From: Paraspadella gotoi
Taxonomy: Eukaryota; Chaetognatha
DNA: 64,000 bases
Direction of reading: 5' to 3'
Assembly (NCBI GenBank): GCA_051294375.1
Contig: CM119264.1
Span: 13,164,813-13,228,812 of the forward strand
Below are positions 1 through 16,799 of the stretch, in pieces. Made by a program: the position numbers and the translations under genes. Numbering within the stretch: position 1 is the first letter of the stretch; every line of letters begins with the position of its first letter. The notes beneath the pieces were generated by a model. That model saw nothing but the letters and a program-made list of their open reading frames with translations, made no database searches and had not been told where the DNA came from.

Positions 1-3965
<3,965 letters not shown>

Positions 3966-4562
3966 CACCAGGAGAAAAATTTCGTCTTGATTCCCTCGAT
4001 AACTCCCTCCCAGGCCAAAGTCCCGTTTTCAGGAACTCGGGCCTTTCTCCTTCTGGCCCAGGATGGAAAATTTCTCCTCTTTTTCCACAATCCACATTTA
4101 CGCCTCCACCGTGCCCTGGCCAAAACTTCGTCGGCACCCGGTCGTCTCCCTCGCTTTATCACTGACCTTCTCTCTCACTCTTTCCTCGTTCTTCGCGATC
4201 CGCACGTCTGGACTCGCCTCCCGAAAAGGTCGGGATAAAACTCTCAGACTCGCAACTCGCGGTTCTCTCGGTCGACCAGTAACGCGGAAACCAGCTGGAC
4301 TCCCGACGCGATCTCGGGAACGACTACGGAGGCGGAAGAAGGGGGGAGGAAGGGGGAGAAGGGGGTGGAAGGGGTTGGGAAGTTTCCGATGAGGAGAAAT
4401 GTGGAGGAGATGAGAGAATCAGGGTTAAAAGGGGAAAGAGAAGAGAGTTATGAAAAGAGAGACGAAAACAGAGATCCAATTTCATGGTCTTGAGCGGGAA
4501 AAGAGAATGAATGCGTTGTAAAAAATTAAAGAGAAAAGGCGAGCAAAATGAGAAAGAAGAGA

Positions 4563-4563
<1 letters not shown>

Positions 4564-4649
<86 letters not shown>

Positions 4650-4662
4650 ACGAATACAGAAA

Positions 4663-4739
<77 letters not shown>

Positions 4740-4813
4740 AGAAAGAAAGAAAGAAGAAAGAACGAACGAACGAACGAACGAACGAACGAACGAACGAACG
4801 AAAGAACGAACGA
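4564..4813. repeat. Compound (GA)n-(GAAA)n-(GAAC)n microsatellite
   Basis: Three adjoining motif blocks are present: (GA)n at 4564-4649, (GAAA)n from about 4660 to 4759, and (GAAC)n to about 4813. The right copy at 9186-9410 has the same order but is shorter and more interrupted. This suggests stepwise motif change within one array. Confidence 0.9.
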
Positions 4814-7800
4814 TAATAACGAGAGAGCCAGTAATCCGATGTTCATAATAAAATAGTTAATGATATTTGTTCCAGTATTACTTGTTTGACGACTCGTTCA
4901 AAAGCTGTAGCGATAAGTTTGCCCGACTGCCAACCGGTTTGAAATCGACGCCGAAGACGCTCCTTATTCTTTAATTAATCGAAAAAGACTCAAATTCCTT
5001 TGGCCAAACTGAGATTGCTCAATGCCGGACAAAAAATGGTCAACTCTCACACCGGTTCGAGTCTGACAAAAACGTTTTTCTTGAAAAAAAAATATTTCGA
5101 GGAAGAACAACAGGAATAATGAGCGGAGCTCGAATGAGTTTTTTCAATCACCCATCACTTCGGTTTAGATCATTTTAGCTACTTTTTCGGTTTTAATTCG
5201 ATTTGTAAAATTAGAAAGAACGCCAAAACTTTGGATGGTATTTCATACAATTTGACAGAGTGTCTTTTCTTTACATCATAGTTATTATCCAAAAATCATA
5301 ATTCAAAAGTTTAAAATACTGAAGCCTTTTCATATTTTAAAAATTGTGTGTGGCGCGATATATTCCGCCGCCTCTCCTCCGACCCATTTCAGCCAATTGA
5401 AATATAAAATATGTATTAATATGTGTAAGTTAGGTTATTAAATTTGTGAGTAACCAATTTAATCAAGCGTAAGGACTGGCGACAAAGTCATCGGCAGTGG
5501 GAATTGAAAAATCTGCTAATGATTTATAAGAAAGACCGAGGTCAACTCTTGGCCCACTTGGAACCGAGGTTTGGAGATTGGGCGGTGCACTTCCCCTTTT
5601 CCGGTCGTTATTTTGAATTTTCTTATAACAATAACGAAATACAAACTGTCATCAGCTTTGTCAATTTAAAATTGGTTTTTCTTGTTCAAATCGAGACGGA
5701 GTTGAATCTGGGTGAAAATTATCGTATTGGATTTCTTCCAAATTTTCCTCTATTTCATTTTATTCCGAGTTATTTTTTTTTCTTTTAGCACCCTACATTT
5801 TTTTTTCGATAAGAAACTACCAGTTATCATATTTTTAATCATTTATTAAATCTCGGATCCTCGGATCACTCGTTTGTCAGACAACAACAATCACAACAAC
5901 AACAACAACGGGCCCGCCTACGAAGACATTGGTGAATGGGTCGAGCTCGTTAGTTCAATAACTCCAAACGACAATTTTTTTTACCGGTTTTCGAAACATT
6001 TATCTTTGCGAGAGAGAATCTCCGGTTCGCGAAGAGCCGCCGCATACCTCGTCCACTCTCTCTTTCTCTCTCGTCCGTCGAGTATTGCCGTCCATTCATT
6101 CGTCCCAATCAATCGGCCTTTCAACTCGTCTTCGCCGAGATAATCTTATGATCGATTTTTTTAAGTATATATATGGTATTCGCGTTTCACTGATCTACGC
6201 AACTTAGAATATCGTTCTTCACAATCATTAAAGTATTGTAAAACTTCGATTTTTAAAAGAAAATTAAGTTCGTTCTTGGATTAATTTATGCTGATTTATG
6301 CAGTCGACGATGGCTTAACGGTTGTAGCGTGAAAAGCTTTCTTTTGGACGAGTAATCTTTCGATCCGCCCGGAATACCTTGATCTGATAAGTCACAATTC
6401 AATAAAAGTAATCCTTTTTAGGTTTTTTAAAGAAAATATTATAAACACGATCGTATAAAAGTGAGACGATCATCAAAGTAAAAGTAAAAGAAACCACTTC
6501 GCCCCGACTTGTGTAACATTTATAGTTGTGCTCCGGACTTTAAACTGAATGTTGATTCTAGATTCTAAAGGCAAACATCATAGCATAAGGATTAAACAAT
6601 TTGAGGTTATCTTTTCCCTGGAATCGCGGTTCGCCGATCTATCATATTTGTTCTTTCACATAGGGTTTTGTCAGTTTTCCCGCGGAAAGTTATGGATTAT
6701 GCGATTTTGAACAAAAGAACAAAAAAAACACGAATGAAAAAATAATTATCAAGGACCCGAAGAAAAAGAAAAGATAACGCAAACCTGGCCAAAGAGAAAA
6801 GATCTCGATATTCATTATTATAACCCTTACATTATTTCATTTCAGTTTAATGATAATTTTCATATTAATCTCTTGAAGGGATAGAGACAAGAAATATAGT
6901 TGTGAAAACTTTAAAATTAAGGTATTAAGTCAATCTCCAATTTGATAAAAAACATTGGAAAAAAATAAAAGATAAAAATATTCTTAAAATTTAATTGAAT
7001 TCAAAATTTAATTGAATTCAAATTTGTTCTCAAGGCTTAGAAATAATAATAAAAAATATTTAGGCATATTAACAGATAACAAGAAAATGCTTGAAATATA
7101 TTTTTTCTATTTTTATCAAGTTTGTCCTGAATAGGTTCGAGTAAAATTATTTCATTCTGAAAGAGCTTTGATTTTAAAACGCCCAAAAATGTAAAAGTGG
7201 TCTAAGTAGATTCTTGAATTTTCATGAATAAAACCTTGATTTTATCACAGATGAGTCGTTAACAAAATTTTATTGCTGAAACATGTTATTAGAAATGTGC
7301 TTCTTGAGAAAATTAAACATTAATTGAAAAATTTTCTTCAACCTGTTTTTCCTTTTATAAAACATGAGTTTTAGAACATTTTTATCTCCTTAGTGAGTCC
7401 AAAATAATTTGCCCCAATGAACAGACAAAATATTATTTTTTTTAATATAAAAGCAAATTGCTGATTATACAGACGCATTTCCACATAAAAAACCCATAAT
7501 CAATAAATTTAAAAAAAAACCGATTAAAAGCAGAATAAAAAATCCGAATTCCTTTTTGGAGATGAGAACACTTGTTTCGTGCTCTTCGTTCCAATGCAGG
7601 CGAGATTTTGAAAATCATTGTACAGGCAAAAAACATTGTATGGATGCCGGCCTTAAATTTCCGTATTTAATGTTAAAGATTAATCATTTTTTATAGATTT
7701 TTTTATACCAATTTAATTTTTGTAGAATTATTCTATAATAATTTTTAATTACCGTTTAGTAAATAATAATTCTTGCTTCATCTCTTTCTACCTGACATAT

Positions 7801-8280
7801 TAAACACAACACTAACTGTTTTTATATATTCTTCAAAAAATTCTAAAATTTCAAAAAAATGCAGGAGACATCTTTTATTGGCCACCTGGTACTTTCACCA
7901 TCCAGCATCCAAACCGGTTTTGTCTCTTTCATGTCATCCTTCGCTTTTATCGAGTTATTTTAACTTCGCTAAAAATCCAAGTGTTTCCCTCTTTTATTTT
8001 TTACATATATTTTTAGAGAATTGATTTATCCGTTTAAAAAAGGTCAAATACGTATTTCATAGTTACTGTATGCCAAGCTGCGAATAAATCTGTTTTAATG
8101 TATTACTTTTATGGAAAAAAAAGAAATTGAACAGCTGATGAAAATAAAATGGAAATAAAGCCATGTTAGTTGTAAATTACATTGAATTTTTTTTCATACT
8201 TACTTTATTAAAAAATGCAAATAATTCAGGATAATTTACAATTTTACTTAAAATAAAATAATGAAAAAGAAGTTACTAAC

Positions 8281-8355
8281 TTCCTCAATAGGAGGTATAA
8301 TCAAATCGTATAATACAAAATAAATGGTGGCAAGAATGACGATGTTTGTCTTCAT
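8281..8355 (-). CDS. Possible signal-peptide exon, left copy
   Basis: This is identical in sequence and reading to the exon at 12910-12984 in the right copy of the duplicated segment. It gives a 25-residue start that reads like a signal peptide (MKTNIVILATIYFVLYDL) followed by a GTTAGT donor. Later parts of the same putative gene carry one-base differences between the two copies, so neither copy alone gives a clean model. See the entry at 12096-12984. Confidence 0.25.
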
Positions 8356-8617
8356 TTTTGATTAATCATGTCTTCGATTATTAACAAAACTTTTAGTCTT
8401 TTTTCGCAGCATGCTTGATATAAAAATTAAATCCAAATTTCATGACATGTAACTCAGTAAAAGTATTTCTCTCTTTCAATTCTCCTTTAGTCTACTAAAT
8501 TTAGCGTCGTCTGACATGCCATCAAAACTTAAAACTTGGTAAAGATGAAAACTTTTGCAGACTGTTTGAACCAATTCGTCGCTTTGTCGTCCAGATCTTA
8601 GTTTAAAATGGGAATTC

Positions 8618-8627
8618 NNNNNNNNNN
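8618..8627. other. 10-N assembly gap
   Basis: Ten Ns. The sequence on the right repeats the 4.6 kb on the left, so the true gap is probably negative (an overlap). Confidence 0.95.
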
Positions 8628-9181
8628 CACCAGGAGAAAAATTTCGTCTTGATTCCCTCGATAACTCCCTCCCAGGCCAAAGTCCCGTTTTCCGGAACTC
8701 GGGCCTTTCTCCTTCTGGCCCAGGATGGAAATTTCTCCTCTTTTTCCACAATCCACATTTACGCCTCCACCGTGCCCTGGCCAAAACTTCGTCGGCACCC
8801 GGTCGTCTCCCTCGCTTTATCACTGACCTTCTCTCTCACTCTTTCCTCGTTCTTCGCGATCCGCACGTCTGGACTCGCCTCCCGAAAAAGGTCGGGATAA
8901 AACTCTCAGACTCGCAGACTCGCGGTTCTCTCGGTCGAACCAGTACCACACCACCATGGACTCCGGCATCTCGGGACGTACAGAGGAGAGGCGGGTCGCA
9001 GAGGATGGAAGGGTTGCGGATTGGAAGTTTCCGAAATGTCGGAGTACGAGGTTAAACCAGAGAGAGACGTATGAAAGAGATCCGAATGTTCATGGTCTTG
9101 AGCTGGTGAAAAGAGAATGAATGCGTTTGTGAGAAAATTTAAAGAGAGATACAAGGCGAGCAAAAAGAGAGTGAGAGAAGA

Positions 9182-9273
<92 letters not shown>

Positions 9274-12200
9274 ACGAAAAAGAAAGAAAGAAAGAAGAAA
9301 GAAAGAAAGAAAGAAAAGAAAGAAAGAAAGATAAGAAAAGAAAGAAAGAAGAAAGAAAGAAAGAACAGAAAGAATAGAACGAACGAGACGAACGAACGAA
9401 CGAAAGATCGAAAAGACGATACGAACGATAATAACGAGAGAGCCAGTAATACCGATGGTTCATATATAAAATAGTAATTGGATGATTTGTTCCAGTATTA
9501 CTTGTTTGACGACTCGTATCAAAGCTGTTAGCGATATAATTTTGCCCGACTGCCAACCGGTTGAACATCGTCGGCCGGAAGGACGCTCCTATTATTCTTT
9601 AATTAATCGAAAAAGGACTCAAATTCCTCTTGGCCAAACTGAGATTGCTCAATGCCGGACAAAAATGGGTCAACTCTCACACCGGGTTCGAGTCTGGACA
9701 AAAACGTTTTTCTTGAAAAAAAAAAAATATTTCGAGGAAGAACAAGCAGGAATAATGAGCGGAGCTCGAATGAGCTTTTTTCCCATCACCCAATCACTTC
9801 GGTTTAGATCATTTTGAGCTACTTTTTTGGTTTTAATTCGATTTGTAAAATTAGAAAGAACCGCCAAAATTTGGATTGGTATGTTCATTCAAATTTGACA
9901 GAGTGTCTTTTCTTTACATCATAGTTATTATCCAATAAACTATAATTCAAAAGTTTAAAATACTGAAGCTTTTCATATTTTAAAAATTGTTGTGGCGGTA
10001 TATTCACGCCGCCTCTCCTCGACCCATGTTCAGCCACATTGAAATGTAATAATGGTATGTAATGTAATGTGTGTAGTTTTTAGGTTATTAAATTGTGAGT
10101 AACCAATTTAATCAAGCGTTAAGGACTGGCGACAAAGTCATCGGCAGTGGGGATTGAAAAAATCTGCTAATGATTTATATAGAGAAAGACCGAGGTCAAC
10201 TCTTGGCCCACTTGGAACGGGTTTGGAGATTGGGCGGTGCACTGTTCCCCTTTTCCGGTCGTTATTTTGAATTTTCTTATAACAATAACGAAATACAAAC
10301 TGTCATCAGCTTTGTCAATTTTAAAATTGGTTTTTCTTGTTCAAATCGAGACGGAGTTGAATCTGGGTGAAAATTATCGTATTGGATTTCTTCCAAATTT
10401 TCCTCTATTTTTTCATTTTATTCCGAGTTATTTTTTTTTTCTTTTAGCACCCTACATTTTTTTTCGATAAGAAACTACCAGTTAATCATTTTAATCATTT
10501 ATTAAATCTCGGATCCTCGATCACTCGTTTGGTCAACAACAACACAACAACAACAACAACAAACAACACGGGCCGCCTACGAAGACATGGGTGAATGGGT
10601 CGAGCTCGGTTAGTCAATAACTCCAAACGACAATTTTTTGTACCGGTTTTCGAAAACATTATCTTTGCGAGAGAGAATCTCCGTTCGCGAAGAGCCGCCG
10701 CATACCTCGTCCACTCTCTCTTTCTCTCTCGTCGTCGAGTATTGCCGTCCATTCATTCGTCCAATCAATCGGCCTTTCAACTCGTCTTGCGCGCGAGATA
10801 ATCTTATGATCGATTTTTTTAAGTATATATATGGTATTCGCGTTTCACTGATCTACGCAACTTAGAATATCGTCTTCACAATCATTAAAGTATTGTAAAA
10901 CTTCGATTTTTAAAAGAAAATTAAGTTCGTTCTTGGATTAATTTATGCTGATTTATGCAGTCGACGATGGCTTAACGGTTGTAGCGTGAAAAGCTTTCTT
11001 TTGGACGAGTAATCTTTCGATCCGCCGGAATACCTTGATCTGATAAGTCACAATTCAATAAAAGTAATCTTTTTAGGTTTTTTAAAGAAAATATTATAAA
11101 CACGATCGTATAAAAGTGAGACGATCATCAAAGTAAAAGTAAAAGAAACCACTTCGCCCCGACTTTGTAACACTTATATTTGTCTCCGACTTTAAACTAA
11201 TTTGTTCTAATTCTAAGGCAAACATCATACATAAATGATTAAACATTTGAGTTATCTTTTCCCTGAATCGCGGTTCGCCGATCTATCATATTTTGTCTTC
11301 ACATAGGGTTTTGTCAGTTTCCCGCGGAAAGATGATTATGGATTTTGAAAAAAAGAACAAAAAAAAACACGAATGAAAAAATAAATTAGTCAAGGACCCG
11401 AAGAAAAAGAAAGATAACGCAAACCTGGGCCAAAGAGAAAAGATCTCGATATCATTATTATAACCCTTACATTATTTCATTTCAGTTTAATGATAATTCT
11501 CATATTAATCTCTTGAAGGGATAGAGACAAGAAATATAGTTGTGAAAAACTTTAAAATTAAGGTATTAAGTCAATCTCCAATTTGATAAAAACATTGGAA
11601 AAAAATAAAAGATAAAAATATTCTTAAAATTTAATTGAATTCAAAATTTGTTCTCAAGGCTTAGAAATAATAATAAAAATATTTAGGCATATTAACAGAT
11701 AACAGAAAATGCTTGAAATATATTTTTTCTATTTTTATCAAGTTTGTCCTGAATAGGTTCGAGTAAAATTATTTCATTCTGAAAGAGCTTTGATTTTAAA
11801 ACGCCCAAAAATGTAAAAGTGGTCTAAGTAGATTCTTGAATTTTCATGAATAAAACCTTGATTTTATCACAGATGAGTCGTTAACAAAATTTTATTGCTG
11901 AAACATGTTATTAGAAATGTGCTTCTTGAGAAAATTAAACATTAATTGAAAAATTTTCTCAACCTGTTTTTCCTTTTATAAAACATGAGTTTTAGACATT
12001 TTTATCTCCTAGTGAGTCCCAAAATAATTTGCCCCAATGAACAGACAAAATATTATTTTTTTTAATATAAAAGCAAATTGCTGATTATACAGACGCATTT
12101 CCACATAAACCCATAATCAATAAATTTAAAAAAAAACCGATTAAAAGCAGAATAAAAATCCGAATTCCTTTTGTGGAGATGAGAACACTTGTTTCGTGCT

Positions 12201-13246
12201 CTTTCGTTCCCAATGCAGGCGAGATTTTGAAATCATTGTACAGTGCTAAAAAACATTGTATGGGATGCCGGCCTTAAATTTCCGGTATTTAATGTTTAAA
12301 GATTTAATCATTTTTTATAGATTTTTTATACCAATTTAATTTTTGTAGAATTATTTATAATAATTTTTAATTACCGTTTAAGTAAATAATAATTCTTTGC
12401 TTCATCTCTTTCTACCTGACATATTAAACACAACACTAACTGTTTATAGATTCTTCAAAAATTCTAAAATTTTCAAAAAAATGCAGGAGACATCTTTTAT
12501 TGGCCACCTGGTACTTTCACCATCCAGCATCCAAACCGGTTTTGTTCTTTCATGTCATCCTTCGCTTTTATCGAGTTATTTTAACTTCGCTAAAAATCCA
12601 AGTGTTTCCCTCTTTTATTTTTTTACATATATTTTTAGAGAATTGATTTATCCGGTTTAAAAAAGGTCAAATACGTATTTCATAGTTACTGTATGCCAAG
12701 CTGCGAATAAATCTGTATTTAATTGTATTACTTTTATGGAAAAAAAAGAAAATCTGAAAGCTGATGAAAATAAAATGGAAATAAAGCCATGTTAGTTGTA
12801 AATTACATTGAATTTTTTTTATACTTACTTTATTAAAAAATGCAAAATAATTCAGGATAATTTGACAATTTTCACTTAAAATAAAATTAATGAAAAAGAA
12901 GTTACTAACTTCCTCAATAGGAGGTATAATCAAATCGTATAATACAAAATAAATGGTGGCAAGAATGACGATGTTTGTCTTCATTTTTGATTAATCATGT
13001 CTTCGATTATTAACAAAACTTTTAGTCTTTTTTCGCAGCATGCTTGATATAAAAATTAAATCCAAATTTCATGACATGTAACTCAGTAAAAGTATTTCTC
13101 TCTTTCAATTCTCCTTTAGTCTACTAAATTTAGCGTCGTCTGACATGCCATCAAAACTTAAAACTTGGTAAAGATGAAAACTTTTGCAGACTGTTTGAAC
13201 CAATTCGTCGCTTTGTCGTCCAGATCTTAGTTTAAAATGGGAATTC
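8628..13246. repeat. Duplicated segment 1, right copy
   Basis: This is the partner of 3966-8617. The two differ by single-base indels in homopolymers and simple repeats and by microsatellite length. They share all larger features: the compound GA/GAAA array, a (CAA)n run near 10539-10567, a tRNA-like head near 10962-11035, and the possible minus-strand gene. This copy continues without interruption into the unique sequence leading to the transporter gene, so it is the one in proper context. Confidence 0.85.
12096..12984 (-). CDS. Candidate small secreted or membrane protein gene
   Basis: I do not recognise a family. Read on the minus strand, a 75-base first exon (12984 down to 12910) starts with ATG, codes a signal-peptide-like MKTNIVILATIYFVLYDL, and ends in phase 0 at a GTTAGT donor. 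Near 12245 a TTTTTTAG acceptor opens a frame reading LYNDFKISPALGTKEHETS, then a hydrophobic helix (IFILLLIGFFLNLLIMGLCG) and a stop near 12096. Between them lie short open stretches (for example GCTGGATGGTGAAAGTACC near 12540) that could be exons. Each copy of the duplication carries different one-base indels there, so the middle cannot be modelled. A signal peptide plus a C-terminal helix would suit a single-pass or GPI-anchored surface protein. It may also be chance in AT-rich DNA. Confidence 0.25.
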
Positions 13247-14183
<937 letters not shown>

Positions 14184-14275
14184 ACCTCTGATTCCAACGG
14201 CGAGCTTTAACCAACGAACCCTCGACGAACATGTTACATATCTCTTGACTGGTGCGAAACCAAAACTCAAATCGT
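14184..14275 (-). CDS. Possible internal coding exon, family unknown
   Basis: On the minus strand a good acceptor (TTTTCTCTTTAG) is followed by 92 bases with 30 open codons, then a perfect GTAAGT donor. The exon enters in phase 2 and leaves in phase 1. The frame reads RFEFWFRTSQEICNMF and VEGSLVKARRWNQR, with no low complexity. It lies 258 bases upstream of the transporter start on the opposite strand, so if real it marks a gene running away from the transporter. I could not find its neighbouring exons or a family. The candidate gene at 12096-12984 is on the same strand and may be the same or a separate unit. Confidence 0.35.
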
Positions 14276-14532
14276 CTAAAGAGAAAATTGGAAAAGCGCC
14301 TTTCTCTCCCCGTCCCAATTCGCCAAGAGCCTTCCCAATTAATTTTCGATTCCCAGCAATTTTTCTCTTTCCGTTTTTTTTTTTTTTTTTGTTAATAAAT
14401 TAACTTACGTCTAAGTTTTGAAAAAAAAAAAAATTTCGGCAGAGTCGAGATTTCATCATTTCGTTTTAACTTAATGAACGAAATTTTTTTCCGTTTCTGG
14501 AATTTGACCGAAGGAGGAAAAAAAAGAAAAAA

Positions 14533-15014
14533 ATGGATCTAGACTCGGCCCTTTCAAAACTGGGAATTTGGGGTAGGTAAACGTCACCGTTAGTTTTTTT
14601 AAAAGTCGATGAATTAATATTAAACTGCGAAATTTTCGAGTTGGATAGCGAAGAGACAAAATGGGGTCCTCAAGATGATCACTTTTCCCCTTTCTTATCC
14701 CTTACCCTTCCGGGCCTTCCACCCTTTTCTTTTCAGGTTTCTTTCCTCTCGTCACTTTCCTCATCATCTGCTGGGGCGCATTCATCACTCCTCTCTACAT
14801 CCTTTATCCTTCTTTCCTCACCTTCACGCCGCGAGTCCACAACGTCTCCGCCAGCGGCGCTGCCTGCAACTTCAGCGCCGACGATGGCGTCAACAACGCC
14901 GATTACCAAACAACGCCGAGATTTTGTCCGGGAAACACGAGTTTTTATTGCGTCGACGACAGAGATAGAATGCAGGTCGATATCGGTGATCGGTAATGGG
15001 CGGAAGAGAGAGAG

Positions 15015-15097
<83 letters not shown>

Positions 15098-16705
15098 AGG
15101 AAAGTAAGTTAAGTCAGTTTTTCCTCTTAGGTTCATTCCCTGGCGATTCGATGGAACCTCGTATGTCAAGACTCTTACCTCGTCCCTCTGCTAAAGTCTT
15201 TCATCTTCGTTGGTTATCTACTGGGTTAGTTGATGAAAGACAATGATAAACATCTCTGTCAACACATTGGTACAATTTTTAGCCTTTACTTTTTATATAC
15301 GAAGCGTGACTTGCCACAGGATGCACGTACATCGGTCCGATCATGGATCGATTCGGACGAAAACGCCTTACCGTGATTTCTCACGTCTTGACGGGCGTCT
15401 TCGGCATCGTCGTCGCTTTCGCCGACAACGTCATCCTTTATCTCTTTCTACGCATCCTTATCGGAGCTTGCACTCTGGTGAGGACAACATATTTGACCCG
15501 TTGCTCTTTTCGTGTTTTAGCGCATGCTCAATAATCAATTAATAGTGTTTTTCCCTGGTATTAATAGTATGCTTTCTCTCCCGTTTTTAATCGTTTCAAT
15601 TTATTTCTAAGGTTTTATAAACTGCGAGCTAAAGCTCAAAAACTTGTTAAACTTTCCCTTTCTTTTATAGCTATCTTTTTGTCTACAAATTTTGAAACTA
15701 TTGTTTTCCTCTTTGAAAACAATCCCCATCTAACAAACATCTCAAAAAGAAATGAACGACAGAGAGAATTCGGCTTTCAACTGTCATTAAAATTTTTGAC
15801 ATAGAATAAAATAAAGTCTGGTAGTTTTCATTCAAAATTTATAGTTTCGTACTGTAGCTTTGACCAAGTACAATGATATGATCATTGATATGATATCAAA
15901 TCTATGATAATCAAGGGCAATAAGTCAGAAGTAAATTTGAACCCAAACTTGAAGGTCGGCTACATGGGTAACTACATCATCGTCTGCGAAATGGTGCCAA
16001 AACGCCTCCGTGGACCCTTCGCCATGGCGGTCACCGTGCCTTGGGCCACGGCCACGGCCCTTCTACCCGCCCTGGCATACCTGTTGCCCCTGGCGCGGGA
16101 CCTGACCCTGGCCCTGGCCATACCCAACTTTTTGTTCGCTGTCCTCATCTATTTCTTCGTCCCGGAGAGTCTCACGTGGCTGCTCAACAATGGAAGGAGG
16201 TTGGAGTTGGAAGAGTTTTTGGTGAAAGAGGTAGGTGGGGTGGTGGGATCTGGGGTGGTGGGATCTGGGGTGGTGAAGCGGAGGGTGGAGAAAGGGTTGC
16301 TGAAGTGGGGTGACGGACTCAGATTAGAATGAGGGTCGCAGAATGGAAAAAAATGTTTTGGACACACAACAAATTACGAGATCTTATTAATATTATGTTA
16401 TTATTTTATAATCGTCTACGAAAGGACGAATTTTTTTTAATCATTTTTCATTGTATTTCGATTTTCTTTTCGTTGCGTTTAAAATGATTAAGAGAAAACA
16501 AAGTTTTATTTGCTCCAAAAAGCGATTTTTTGACAATAAAAACAGACATGTTTCGACTTTTTGTTCTTCAAGTTTTCAATATAACTAGGGAAAGAAGCGA
16601 AGTCCAAAGTTGGAGTTCGAACCAGGATTTTTAGCCGATGAAGAATTTGAAATAAACCAGAAAAAGTTGGAGAGCCAATCTAAAAGCTTGGGTAAGTTTA
16701 TTGCG

Positions 16706-16799
<94 letters not shown>

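Larger units (their letters stand above)
3966..8617. repeat. Duplicated segment 1, left copy
   Basis: This 4.65-kb stretch matches 8628-13246 almost base for base, with scattered one-base insertions and deletions. It begins at CACCAGGAGAAAAATTT and ends at GGGAATTC, directly against the 10-N gap at 8618-8627. The right copy starts with the same CACCAGG immediately after the gap, and its own GGGAATTC then runs on into unique sequence. A duplicate bounded exactly by a gap points to two overlapping contigs or haplotypes laid end to end rather than a biological tandem duplication. Confidence 0.85.

Noticed and set aside
15131-15224. Apparent frameshift in transporter exon 3 (a stop after SSLC in one frame)
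   Set aside because: It resolves when the previous exon ends at CAG/GTCGAT (14975). The true frame reads RWNLVCQDSYLVPLLKSF without interruption.
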